A stretch of DNA of 64,000 bases from Pseudomonadota bacterium. Its GTDB lineage: Bacteria; Myxococcota; Myxococcia; Myxococcales; Myxococcaceae. The DNA is taken from contig JAFAFL010000042.1 of the NCBI GenBank assembly GCA_023423535.1, positions 1-64,000 of the forward strand, written 5' to 3'. The position numbers and the translations under genes are program-made. The notes beneath the pieces are model-generated. The model did not search any database, was not told where the DNA came from, and saw only the letters and a program-made list of their open reading frames with translations. Below, one piece after another: positions 48,630 through 56,243 of the stretch (its first letter is position 1; each line of letters opens with the position of its first letter).

Positions 48630-49835
48630 TCAGGCCCCGGCGACGAGCGCGATCATCATCGCCAGCACGCCCAGCACCACCACGCTGAGCAGCGCGATGG
48701 GCACGAGCTTCCGGACATCCTTCACCACCAGCACGATGTTGCCGGCGCCGCCGGCGGCCTTCGCCGCGAGTCCTCCACCGGCACCGGCGGGCTCGTCCTC
48801 TCCGTCGTCCGGATCGGCCTCGTCCTCCTGCCCGTCGTCCACGGCGCCCGCACCGTCCGCGGCACCTTCCTCGTCGCCGTAGCCGCCGCCCTCGTCGTCC
48901 TCGGCGGAGGCGGACTCGTCCAGGGATTCGTTCTCCTCGGAGGGCTGCGCGACCGGCTCGGGCTCAGGCTCCGGTTCCGGCTCGGGCTCAGGCTCAGGCG
49001 CACGCTGCACGGTGGCGGGCGCGGCGGACATGGCGCGCGACGAAGACTCCCTGCGTCCCGGCTTCACCTCACGGACGGGCTCTTCCGCGGCCGGCGACTC
49101 CTCCTCCTGCCCGAGCACCAGCGGCGTCTCGCGCACATCCGAGGGGTCCAGGTAGAGCAGCCGCGTCCCGCCGATCTCGACCTCGTCGCGGTCGCGCAGC
49201 GTCTTGTGCGTGGCCTTCTTCTTGTTGACCTTGATCCCGTTGCGGCTGCCGAGATCCTCGACGTGCGTGCCCGACCAGTCGCGCCGGATCTTCACGTGGC
49301 GCCGCGACACGAGGTCGTCCTTCAGCACCACGTCCACGCCGTCTTCCCGCCCGACGATGAGCTCCTGCGCGTCGCTGATCTCGATGCGCTGGCCCTCGCG
49401 CGGGCCGTTCATGAAGCGGAAGTAGGGCGCCTCACCGGCTCCCAGCCCGCGCATCACGTCCTTCACCAGCCCGCGCGCGATGAACGAGGTCTTCTCCGAA
49501 CCGTGGCTCGCCGGCGCGTCCGCCACGCGGTCGAACTTCACGTCGAACTGCGCGATGGCGATGGTGTCCCCGTTGCGCAGCAGGCGCTTCTCGCCCTTGG
49601 GGAGCGCCTTGCCGTTGACCGTCGTTCCGTACGCGCTGCCCAGGTCCTCGACGAAGAAGAGCGTGCCGTCCTTCGTCAGCCGCGCGTGGTTGCGCGACAC
49701 GGCCATCTGGCTCAGCACCACCTGGCACGCCTTGTCGCGGCCAATGGTGATGACGTCGTCCTCGAGGAGCACCTCGGTGCCCTTCTCGGAGCCGCCCGCC
49801 TCGGAGCGCTGTCTGACGGTGAGCCTGACTGCCAT
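48630..49835 (-). CDS. Double-FHA domain membrane protein
   Basis: 401 residues. Two FHA domains bind phosphothreonine peptides: the first at about 20-90 (VITIGRDKACQVVLSQMAVS, RNHARL, GTTVNGKAL), the second at about 140-215 (LIVGREDGVDVVLKDDLVSR, RHVKIR, SRNGIKVNK). An acidic linker with a PEPEPE run leads to one membrane helix near the C-terminus (LVPIALLSVVVLGVLAMMIA). The FHA domains face the cytoplasm. It is second in an operon behind a TPR lipoprotein, 9 bases apart. It is not a type III SctD, which has a large periplasmic part after the membrane helix. Confidence 0.85.
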   Translation of the reverse strand: MAVRLTVRQRSEAGGSEKGTEVLLEDDVITIGRDKACQVVLSQMAVSRNHARLTKDGTLFFVEDLGSAYGTTVNGKALPKGEKRLLRNGDTIAIAQFDVKFDRVADAPASHGSEKTSFIARGLVKDVMRGLGAGEAPYFRFMNGPREGQRIEISDAQELIVGREDGVDVVLKDDLVSRRHVKIRRDWSGTHVEDLGSRNGIKVNKKKATHKTLRDRDEVEIGGTRLLYLDPSDVRETPLVLGQEEESPAAEEPVREVKPGRRESSSRAMSAAPATVQRAPEPEPEPEPEPEPEPVAQPSEENESLDESASAEDDEGGGYGDEEGAADGAGAVDDGQEDEADPDDGEDEPAGAGGGLAAKAAGGAGNIVLVVKDVRKLVPIALLSVVVLGVLAMMIALVAGA

Positions 49836-49844
49836 TCCCTGTCT

Positions 49845-50921
49845 CTAGAAGGTGTCCTGGCCGAGGTACTGCTCGCAGGTCGCGATCTGCTCGCCCATCT
49901 CCTCGGCGGCGGCGAACTTCACCACGTTGCGGCAGGCGTTCCGCGCGTCGCGCTTGTTCTCCTCGGACGCGTAGATCTCGTAGAGCGCGAAGTGGCAGCG
50001 CGCGTTCTTCCCGTCGAGCTGCGTGCAGCGCCGGAAGGCCTGCGTCTCCTCGCGCCGGAGCCCGCGCTGGCGGTACTCCATCCCCAGCTCGAACTGCGCG
50101 CGCGGCGTCTGCTCCGCCGAGTTCGTGTCCCGCACCTGCTTCAGCTCCGGATCGATCAGCGTGCACTTGCGCGTGGCGATGGAGAGGTTGTTGCGGCAGG
50201 CCGCGTCGCTCTCGTTCACGCGCACGCACTCCTTGAACGCGTCGGTGGCCTCGCAGAAGCGCGCCAGCTCGAGGTATGCGCCGCCCAGATCCAGCCAGGC
50301 GTTGGCGTGCTGCGGATCGAGCTCCGTGGCGCGCTTGAGGTGCTCCACCGAGGTCTCCCAGTTCGACGAGATGGCCTCGATCACGCCCAGCTCGCGGTGC
50401 GCGTCCGCCAGCTGCGGGTTCAGCGCGATGAGGGTGCGGAACTCCTTGCGCGCCTTGTCGAGCTCGTTCAGCCGGATGAAGGTGAGGCCGAGGTTGTAGC
50501 GGGCCTCGAGGTAGTCCGGGTTCACCTTCAACGCGCGCTGGAAGTTGTCGTGCGCGTTCCCGTTCTTGCCCTCCATGAAATAGATGACGCCGAGGTTCAG
50601 GTACGCCTGCGCCTGCTCCTGGTTGTGCCGCAGCGCCTTGATGAAGTGCTTCTTCGCGAGCTCGTAGTCGGCCCGCTTCATGGCAATGAGGCCCTTGTTC
50701 ACCCACAGGTCGGCGTAGTGCGGCGAGAACTGGAGCCCGAGGTCGCAGTACACCTCCGCCTTCACGAGGTCGTCCGCCTGGAGCGACTGCGCGCACAGCT
50801 CCGCGTTGATCAGCGCGCGCTCGTGCACCGGTGGAGTGGTGACGCAGCCGAGGGACCCGACGGAACCCAGGGCGCCGGAGACTGCCAGGGCGATGAACGC
50901 AGCACGAAGGCGAAGCGGCAT
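49845..50921 (-). CDS. TPR lipoprotein
   Basis: 358 residues with a lipoprotein-like signal ending GSLGC (Cys26) and at least seven TPR units from about residue 40 (for example YADLWVNKGLIAMKRADYEL, AQAYLNLGVIYFMEGKNGNA, ARYNLGLTFIRLNELDKARK). The C-terminal part has paired cysteines (CTLID, CRNNLS, CRRCTQ region) that may form disulfides. TPR lipoproteins of this kind act as outer-membrane assembly or scaffold factors; in myxobacteria they occur with FHA proteins in gliding and spore-coat machines. It diverges from the small outer-membrane protein at 51001. Confidence 0.82.
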   Translation of the reverse strand: MPLRLRAAFIALAVSGALGSVGSLGCVTTPPVHERALINAELCAQSLQADDLVKAEVYCDLGLQFSPHYADLWVNKGLIAMKRADYELAKKHFIKALRHNQEQAQAYLNLGVIYFMEGKNGNAHDNFQRALKVNPDYLEARYNLGLTFIRLNELDKARKEFRTLIALNPQLADAHRELGVIEAISSNWETSVEHLKRATELDPQHANAWLDLGGAYLELARFCEATDAFKECVRVNESDAACRNNLSIATRKCTLIDPELKQVRDTNSAEQTPRAQFELGMEYRQRGLRREETQAFRRCTQLDGKNARCHFALYEIYASEENKRDARNACRNVVKFAAAEEMGEQIATCEQYLGQDTF

Positions 50922-51000
50922 GGCGCCGGGACCTTAGCATGGGATCCCGGCTGTTTCCGTGGGCTTACCTGCCTGCAGTGCCGTTAGGATGCGGCGCGCC

Positions 51001-51516
51001 ATGACCCGCCTCTCCGTGATGTTGCTGGTGTTCGCCGCCGCCGCGCTCGCCCCCTCGCAGGCCGAGGCCCAGTTCGCCAACCGCAGCGTGAGCCTGTCGC
51101 TCGGCTACATGCACCTCAACGAGGCCGCGGGACTGGACGCAGGCTTTCCGCTCGGGCTCGCCTACACCGGCTACATCGAGTCCGGCTTCGAGTGGTCGGC
51201 GGGCGTGCAGGGGATGATCCTCCGCGACCTCACCGGACGTCAGGTCGTCGCCGTCGCCGGTGGGCCGGGCATCCGCTACCTCTTTCTCGAGGAGGGACTG
51301 CGCCCGTACGTCGGCGGTGAGCTGACCTACCTGCACATCTTCGCCTACGAGATCGCGACGCAGTTCGTCGGCCTCGGGCCCTACGTGGGCGTGGACTACT
51401 TCCTCACCGACTCGTTCAGCATCGGCGCGCGCGGGCAGTACAACTTCTACGTGATGCTCAACCAGCCGCTGCAGACCTCCCTCAACGGGAACGTGATCTT
51501 CAGCGCCTGGTTCTGA
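51001..51516 (+). CDS. Small exported outer-membrane barrel-like protein
   Basis: 171 residues from ATG 51001; ATG 50989 is an alternative. A signal peptide (MTRLSVMLLVFAAAALAPSQ) is followed by alternating beta-strand pattern (SVSLSLGYMHL, GFEWSAGVQGMI, LRPYVGGELTYLHI, SIGARGQYNFYVML), ending in VIFSAWF with a terminal aromatic residue. These are hallmarks of an eight-stranded outer-membrane barrel. It is divergent from the TPR lipoprotein, so both may belong to one envelope function. No specific family is recognised. Confidence 0.72.
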   Translation: MTRLSVMLLVFAAAALAPSQAEAQFANRSVSLSLGYMHLNEAAGLDAGFPLGLAYTGYIESGFEWSAGVQGMILRDLTGRQVVAVAGGPGIRYLFLEEGLRPYVGGELTYLHIFAYEIATQFVGLGPYVGVDYFLTDSFSIGARGQYNFYVMLNQPLQTSLNGNVIFSAWF

Positions 51517-51519
51517 GCG

Positions 51520-52332
51520 CTATCCCGTCTTCCGCACCAGCTGCGCGGTGGGCACGGCGCGTCCCGGCTTGCGCCGCTGCGCGACGATTGCCGCGGCCAC
51601 CAGCAGGACGAGCTTCTCGTCGGAGAGGTGGTCCGGCTTGTGGAAGCCGTGCTCGGTCTGCAGCCGTTCGCTGAGCGCGGCGAAGAGCTTGAGCCGAGCG
51701 TCCATGCCCAGCTCCTCGCGCCGGATCGCGGCGGCGAAGAGCACCTGCTGATCCTCCGCCGGCAGCTTCAACGCGCGCGCGAGGAACTCGCCGTCCTTGA
51801 GCAGGTTCGTCTCGCCTTCGGGGTGCTCCACGGAGGACGGGATCTTCAGCTTGCGCTCGCGCACCACGAGCGTGCCCGCCATGTGATCACCGAGCCGCTG
51901 GTGCGACTTCGAGAACAGCGCGACGGTGCCCCCCACCAGATAGAGGATGGGAAAGCGATCGAAGGGCCTCGCGAGGTTTCGCAGCGCTGCCTGCCAGAAG
52001 CCGATGCGCACGCCGCTCTCCTGGATGACGCGCAGGCCCATCATCTTCTTGCCCACCGTCTGACCGGACCAGAGCGTCTCGAGCGTGATCCCGTAGCCCC
52101 ACTCGATGAGGAACCAGGTGACGAAGCCGGCGGCGCTGGCGAACCCGGGGACGAAGGCGAACACCATGCCCACGAGCGAGAGCGCGATCCACGCGACGAC
52201 GAGCACGATCACGCCGTCCACGAGCCAGGCGAGGAAGCGCGAGTAGAGGCCCGCGAGCACGAACTCGAACTCGACGTACTCGGGCGTGAGGACCTTGTGC
52301 GCACCGTCGAGCGTGCCGGCCTGGGTCTGCAT
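51520..52332 (-). CDS. RDD family membrane protein
   Basis: 270 residues. The N-terminal RDD domain (about 20-160) has the FVLAGLYSRFLAWLVDGVIV helix with Arg and Asp, the GQTVGKKMMGLRVIQESG motif, and RNLARPFDRFPILYLVGG. A second cytoplasmic helical domain (about 165-270) is variable. RDD proteins are small membrane proteins of poorly known transport function. It diverges from a SpoIIM-like gene 43 bases away, a frequent pair that often accompanies MoxR and DUF58 genes; those occur at the right edge of the window. Confidence 0.88.
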   Translation of the reverse strand: MQTQAGTLDGAHKVLTPEYVEFEFVLAGLYSRFLAWLVDGVIVLVVAWIALSLVGMVFAFVPGFASAAGFVTWFLIEWGYGITLETLWSGQTVGKKMMGLRVIQESGVRIGFWQAALRNLARPFDRFPILYLVGGTVALFSKSHQRLGDHMAGTLVVRERKLKIPSSVEHPEGETNLLKDGEFLARALKLPAEDQQVLFAAAIRREELGMDARLKLFAALSERLQTEHGFHKPDHLSDEKLVLLVAAAIVAQRRKPGRAVPTAQLVRKTG

Positions 52333-52375
52333 GCGGTCCGACCTTATCCGCTTTCTGCGCTAAGGTCGGCGGCCC

Positions 52376-53440
52376 ATGGAGATCGCCGAGTTCATCGAGC
52401 AGCGGCGCGGTCGCTGGAGCGCGCTGGAGCGGCTGCTCGACAAGGCCCAGAACGAGGGCCTGAAGAAGCTGACCCTCGACGACGCCCGGCTGCTCTCCCG
52501 GCTCTATCGCAGCGCGTCCTCGGACCTCCTCTGGATCCGCGCACACGGCGGCTCGGCGGAGGTGAGCGACTACCTCAACGATCTGGTCGGCCGCGCGTAC
52601 GCGGTGACCTATCCGGGGAAGCGGCCGCGCGTGAGGGATGCGCTGGCGTTCGTCACCCGCGGATTTCCCTCGCTGATGCGACAGGAGTGGCGGCCCTTCG
52701 TCGCCGCGTGGCTGCTGTTCCTCGGCGGCGCGTCGTTCGGCTACCTGGGCATGGTGTTCGACCCGCACGCGGCGCACTACCTCGTGCCGGCGGAGCACCT
52801 GAAGCTCGACCCGGTGGAGCGCGCGAAGAGCGAGGCGGACGGCGAGGTCGCGGACGTGGGCGAACAGGCCGCGTTCAGCGCGTTTCTCTTCACGCACAAC
52901 ATCCAGGTCGCGTTCTTCTGCTTCGCGCTGGGGATCACCGCCGGCATCGGCACCGCGATGCTGCTGTTCTGGAACGGGATATTCCTCGGCGCGCTCGCGC
53001 AGGTGTACGCGGCGAAGGGCATGGCCGACTGGTTCTGGGCCTGGATCCTTCCGCACGGCATCCCGGAGATCACCGCCATTGCCGTGTCCGGCGCAGCGGG
53101 CTTCGTCATCGCGCGTGGACTGCTGGCGCCGAAGGGACTGCCGAGGCCGATGGCGCTGCGCAAGGAGGCGCTGCTCGCGGTGAAGCTCCTCCTCGGCACG
53201 ATGCTCATCTTCATCGTCGCCGGGATCATCGAAGGCACCATCTCGCAGATCCACCCGCCGAAGATTCCGGCCTGGTTCAAGATCGGGTTCGCAGTCCTCT
53301 TCGGACTGGGCGTGTACGCGTACCTGCTCTCCGACTTCTTCCGGGGCCGGGGACGTGGACGTGACCCGGGCACGCGCAACGTTCGCGGCAGCGGCAGGGA
53401 GCCGGCCGGAACGGTGGGTTCCGTCCAGCCGACTCCCTGA
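52376..53440 (+). CDS. SpoIIM-like (DUF95) integral membrane protein
   Basis: 354 residues. A soluble N-terminal helical part (about 1-100: EFIEQRRGRWSALERLLDKA) precedes about five membrane helices with the conserved FFCFALGITAGIGTAMLLFW, NGIFLGALAQVYAAKG and ILPHGIPEITAIAVSGAAGF blocks of the stage II sporulation protein M family. The E-x-x-x-I-x-x-x-G-A pattern is intact. The C-terminal tail is Arg/Gly-rich. Such proteins are found with RDD, DUF58 and MoxR genes. Specific role unknown. Confidence 0.9.
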   Translation: MEIAEFIEQRRGRWSALERLLDKAQNEGLKKLTLDDARLLSRLYRSASSDLLWIRAHGGSAEVSDYLNDLVGRAYAVTYPGKRPRVRDALAFVTRGFPSLMRQEWRPFVAAWLLFLGGASFGYLGMVFDPHAAHYLVPAEHLKLDPVERAKSEADGEVADVGEQAAFSAFLFTHNIQVAFFCFALGITAGIGTAMLLFWNGIFLGALAQVYAAKGMADWFWAWILPHGIPEITAIAVSGAAGFVIARGLLAPKGLPRPMALRKEALLAVKLLLGTMLIFIVAGIIEGTISQIHPPKIPAWFKIGFAVLFGLGVYAYLLSDFFRGRGRGRDPGTRNVRGSGREPAGTVGSVQPTP

Positions 53441-53455
53441 TCAACGAACGCTGCA

Positions 53456-54895
53456 TCACCGGGGCGCGAGCTGCAGCATCAGCGCATCCCAACCTCCGAC
53501 CCGCTGGCCGGCGACGAACTCGCTCGTGGTGCTTCCGGTGACGACCACCTCGCCCGACGGCAGGAGCGCGATGCCCGCGAGCTCGTCCCAACCTGCAGTG
53601 CCGTCCTGCCATCCGCGAACCCACGCGCCCGAGGCGTCGAACTCGAGCAACATCAGATCGGCTTCTCCGCTGTTCGACGCAGCGACGTCACCGAGCGTGT
53701 AGCCGGCGACGAACACGTGACCGCGCGCGTCCACCGCGATCGCGTGGGTCCAGTCTGCTTCGGTGCCTCCTGCCTGAGCCGAGCGCAGGATCTCGCCGGT
53801 CACCGGATCGAGCCAGAGGACGAACACGTCCTGGCCGCCGTAGCTCTTCACGAACTTGCGGAAGCCCGAGCCGGCCACGACGAGCTCTCCCGTGGGCGCG
53901 ATCGCCAGCGCGTTGGCGGAGTCGTACAGGCCACCGGAGAGGATCCTCTCCCAGACCACGTCACCCGAAGGCGAGTAGCGGATCACCCACGCGCCGCGCT
54001 TCGTTCCCCCGCTGTGGTAGCGCGCGACGAAAACGTCTCCCGAATCGTCCTTCGCGGCGACCGCGCCGAGCGCGAAGTCGGTGATCGGCGTGTCGAAGCG
54101 GAGGTCGCGTCCAATGGCCCAGGGGCTTTCGGCCGTGCCGCTGCCGGTGAGGAAGGCGAGGGTCGGATCCTCGTACGCTTCGACGTAGTTCGTGGGGACG
54201 TAGATTTCGTTGTACCCGCTCACGGCGAGCCCACCGTTGGACGTGCGGAGGAGGTTGCGCGGATGTTGTGAGCGCTCGTCTCCGAACTGCATCACGCCAG
54301 AGGCGAACGTCCCCTCACCGCCCATCTTCGCCACGAACGTGTCGAACTTGCCGGCGTTGACGGCCGGTGGGAACGCGCCGCGCGTTCGTCCCACGAGCGT
54401 GAGCGTCCCGTCCTCGATCAGCGCCGACTCGAAGCTGTCGGTGGCGTTGCCCGCGGAGGACAGCCGGAACTGCTGCACGCCGGCGGCTCCGGGCGCGCGC
54501 TTCACCACGACGGCATCGGCCGCTCCGATCGGTCCGTCATTCTCCTTGTCCTGCGAACCGCCGGCGAAGCCGAAGCCGAACACCGTCCCGTCCTCGGCGG
54601 CGACCACACCGTTGAGGACGTCGTCCTGCGCGGTGCCGAACTGGAGCTCGAACGTGGCGGTGAAGCTGCCGTGACCACCGTCCGTGTCGCTGCCTCCGTC
54701 CGTGTCGAGGCCGCCGTCGGACTCCGTGCCGCCGTCGGTGTCGGTGCCGGCGTCGATCACGGGGTCACTGCCGCCGTCGATCGAAGTGACCGGATCCGGC
54801 TCTGGATTCGCGCACGCGACGAGCGTGAGGAGGAGGGTGGACGCGAAAAGGCTCAGCAGGTGCCGCGAGGAGTGGGGAGTTCCCGGTAGGTGCAT
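53456..54895 (-). CDS. Lipoprotein with beta-propeller-like repeats
   Basis: 479 residues. Lipobox LVAC follows a hydrophobic signal. A linker of DGG repeats (DGGTESDGGLDTDGGSDTDG) typical of myxobacterial lipoproteins leads to repeated units of about 50 residues (for example VAVDARGHVFVAGYTLGD, LAIAPTGELVVAGSGFR, IALLPSGEVVVTGSTT), which resemble SBBP/NHL-like propeller blades. The function of this family is unknown. The last base-paired region with the SpoIIM-like gene is a 15-base convergent gap. Confidence 0.82.
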   Translation of the reverse strand: MHLPGTPHSSRHLLSLFASTLLLTLVACANPEPDPVTSIDGGSDPVIDAGTDTDGGTESDGGLDTDGGSDTDGGHGSFTATFELQFGTAQDDVLNGVVAAEDGTVFGFGFAGGSQDKENDGPIGAADAVVVKRAPGAAGVQQFRLSSAGNATDSFESALIEDGTLTLVGRTRGAFPPAVNAGKFDTFVAKMGGEGTFASGVMQFGDERSQHPRNLLRTSNGGLAVSGYNEIYVPTNYVEAYEDPTLAFLTGSGTAESPWAIGRDLRFDTPITDFALGAVAAKDDSGDVFVARYHSGGTKRGAWVIRYSPSGDVVWERILSGGLYDSANALAIAPTGELVVAGSGFRKFVKSYGGQDVFVLWLDPVTGEILRSAQAGGTEADWTHAIAVDARGHVFVAGYTLGDVAASNSGEADLMLLEFDASGAWVRGWQDGTAGWDELAGIALLPSGEVVVTGSTTSEFVAGQRVGGWDALMLQLAPR

Positions 54896-55016
54896 ATGCG
54901 GCGGGCATTGAGCAACGCCCGTGCCGCAAGCTCCGCCAGAGGGAACACACGCTCCGGCCCGGCGCGCGCGTCACAGGCACGCGTGGTCGGGCGCATCAGA
55001 ATTGTGAGGCGACGCG

Positions 55017-56243
55017 CTACTTCACCTCGAGCACGAAGGCCTGGCTCTCCACCTGCGGCAATCCGGCCCCTTCCGCGATGAGGGGCGAGAGGTCGTTGGG
55101 CACGCGCCAGCTCTGGCCGGTGAAGTTGAGGACGATGACCGCGTAGCGTCCGGGCGGCACCCGCTTCAGAGGGACCGGCGCCTTCGGATCCCGCGCGTCG
55201 AGCGCAAGGGGGCGGATGGCGAAGTCCAGCGCGTTGACGGGAACGGGCGTCATCTTCGGCGTGCCGTCCTCGTTGGTGAGCAGGGGCAGCAAGGGATCCG
55301 GCAGCAGCCCCGCGGCGAGCACCACCGCGTCCGGCAGGCCGTCCTTCTTCCCGTCGGCGCGCTCGTAGTCCTCGCCGGTCTCGTCGAGCACGCCGTCCTT
55401 GTCGAGGTCGTTCTCGTCGAGCAGGCCGGTGCCCCCGTCCGACAGCTTGCGCACGAAGAGCTTCGGCCACACCTCCGGCACGCCGTCACCGTTCGCGTCG
55501 TCGGGCACGCCGTCGGCGTCGTCGTCCACCCAGCGCACGAGGAACGCGGGCGCGGTCTGCTTCACTACGCCCTGATCGATCGGCTCCGACACCAGCTTGT
55601 AGAGCGAGAGCGGCGCGGTCAGGTCCAGCGTCGGGCTGCCCACCACGCGGAACGAAGGCCGGTCCACCGGCACCGTCTCCGTCTGCGCGAAGCTCACGTG
55701 AACGTCGGTGGCCGCCTTCAGCGCGCCGTCTTCGCCGCGCGCGATCTCGATCACCCGCGACTGTCGCGTCACCGGATCCACCGCCGCGCCGCCCACGTCG
55801 CCGGCGTTCGGCTCGGAGGTCACGCCGAACCAGGGGAGGAAGTCCGACTTGCGGCAGCCGATGTTCGGGACGCAGCCCTCGCGGTCGATGAAGCCGCGCA
55901 CGAGGTAACGCCCCTCGGTCACGAGGTCGAAGGCGAAGGGCGCGGTGAACGGGCCGGTGTGCGTCGCGTCGTCCTTCTGCGCGCCGAAGATCGCCTCCGA
56001 GCGCACGACCGTGAAGGCGATGGGCCTGCCCGTTCCCTGCGGCGGCGGCGGGCGCTCGGCGGCGAAGAGGAGGAGCACCGCGTTGCCGCGCGCGGTGCCG
56101 GCGACGATGAGCTGGCCTTCGATGCGGGAGGACTCGCTGTTCTGACGCTCGTCCGCGGTGGGCACTACCGGCGAGGGCTCGCACGCGGTGGCGGCGCCCA
56201 GCCCTACCGTCAAGCACGCGGCCAACAGGATCGGGCGGCTCAT
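55017..56243 (-). CDS. Lipoprotein following the TonB receptor
   Basis: 408 residues; the ATG overlaps the stop of the receptor gene by 4 bases. The lipoprotein signal MSRPILLAACLTVGLGAAT ends before Cys21 (ATAC). A beta-rich domain (GQLIVAGTARGNAVLLLF) is followed by D-rich, calcium-binding-like loops (DDDADGVPDDANGDGVPEVW, LDKDGVLDETGEDYERAD) resembling thrombospondin type 3 repeats. The C-terminal domain is beta-rich. It probably acts with the receptor at the outer membrane, as a substrate-binding surface component. Confidence 0.8.
   Translation of the reverse strand: MSRPILLAACLTVGLGAATACEPSPVVPTADERQNSESSRIEGQLIVAGTARGNAVLLLFAAERPPPPQGTGRPIAFTVVRSEAIFGAQKDDATHTGPFTAPFAFDLVTEGRYLVRGFIDREGCVPNIGCRKSDFLPWFGVTSEPNAGDVGGAAVDPVTRQSRVIEIARGEDGALKAATDVHVSFAQTETVPVDRPSFRVVGSPTLDLTAPLSLYKLVSEPIDQGVVKQTAPAFLVRWVDDDADGVPDDANGDGVPEVWPKLFVRKLSDGGTGLLDENDLDKDGVLDETGEDYERADGKKDGLPDAVVLAAGLLPDPLLPLLTNEDGTPKMTPVPVNALDFAIRPLALDARDPKAPVPLKRVPPGRYAVIVLNFTGQSWRVPNDLSPLIAEGAGLPQVESQAFVLEVK

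Noticed and set aside
48960..49005. Repetitive sequence within the FHA gene
   Set aside because: It encodes the PEPEPE linker and has no sign of being a mobile or regulatory repeat.
48630..49835. FHA membrane protein considered as the missing SctD
   Set aside because: SctD has an N-terminal cytoplasmic FHA-like domain, then a membrane helix and a large periplasmic ring domain. This protein has two FHA domains and its membrane helix is near the C-terminus, with no periplasmic domain.
54670..54760. Tandem short repeats as a possible CRISPR or satellite
   Set aside because: The repeats encode the DGG-rich linker of the lipoprotein at 53456; they are coding and lack spacers.
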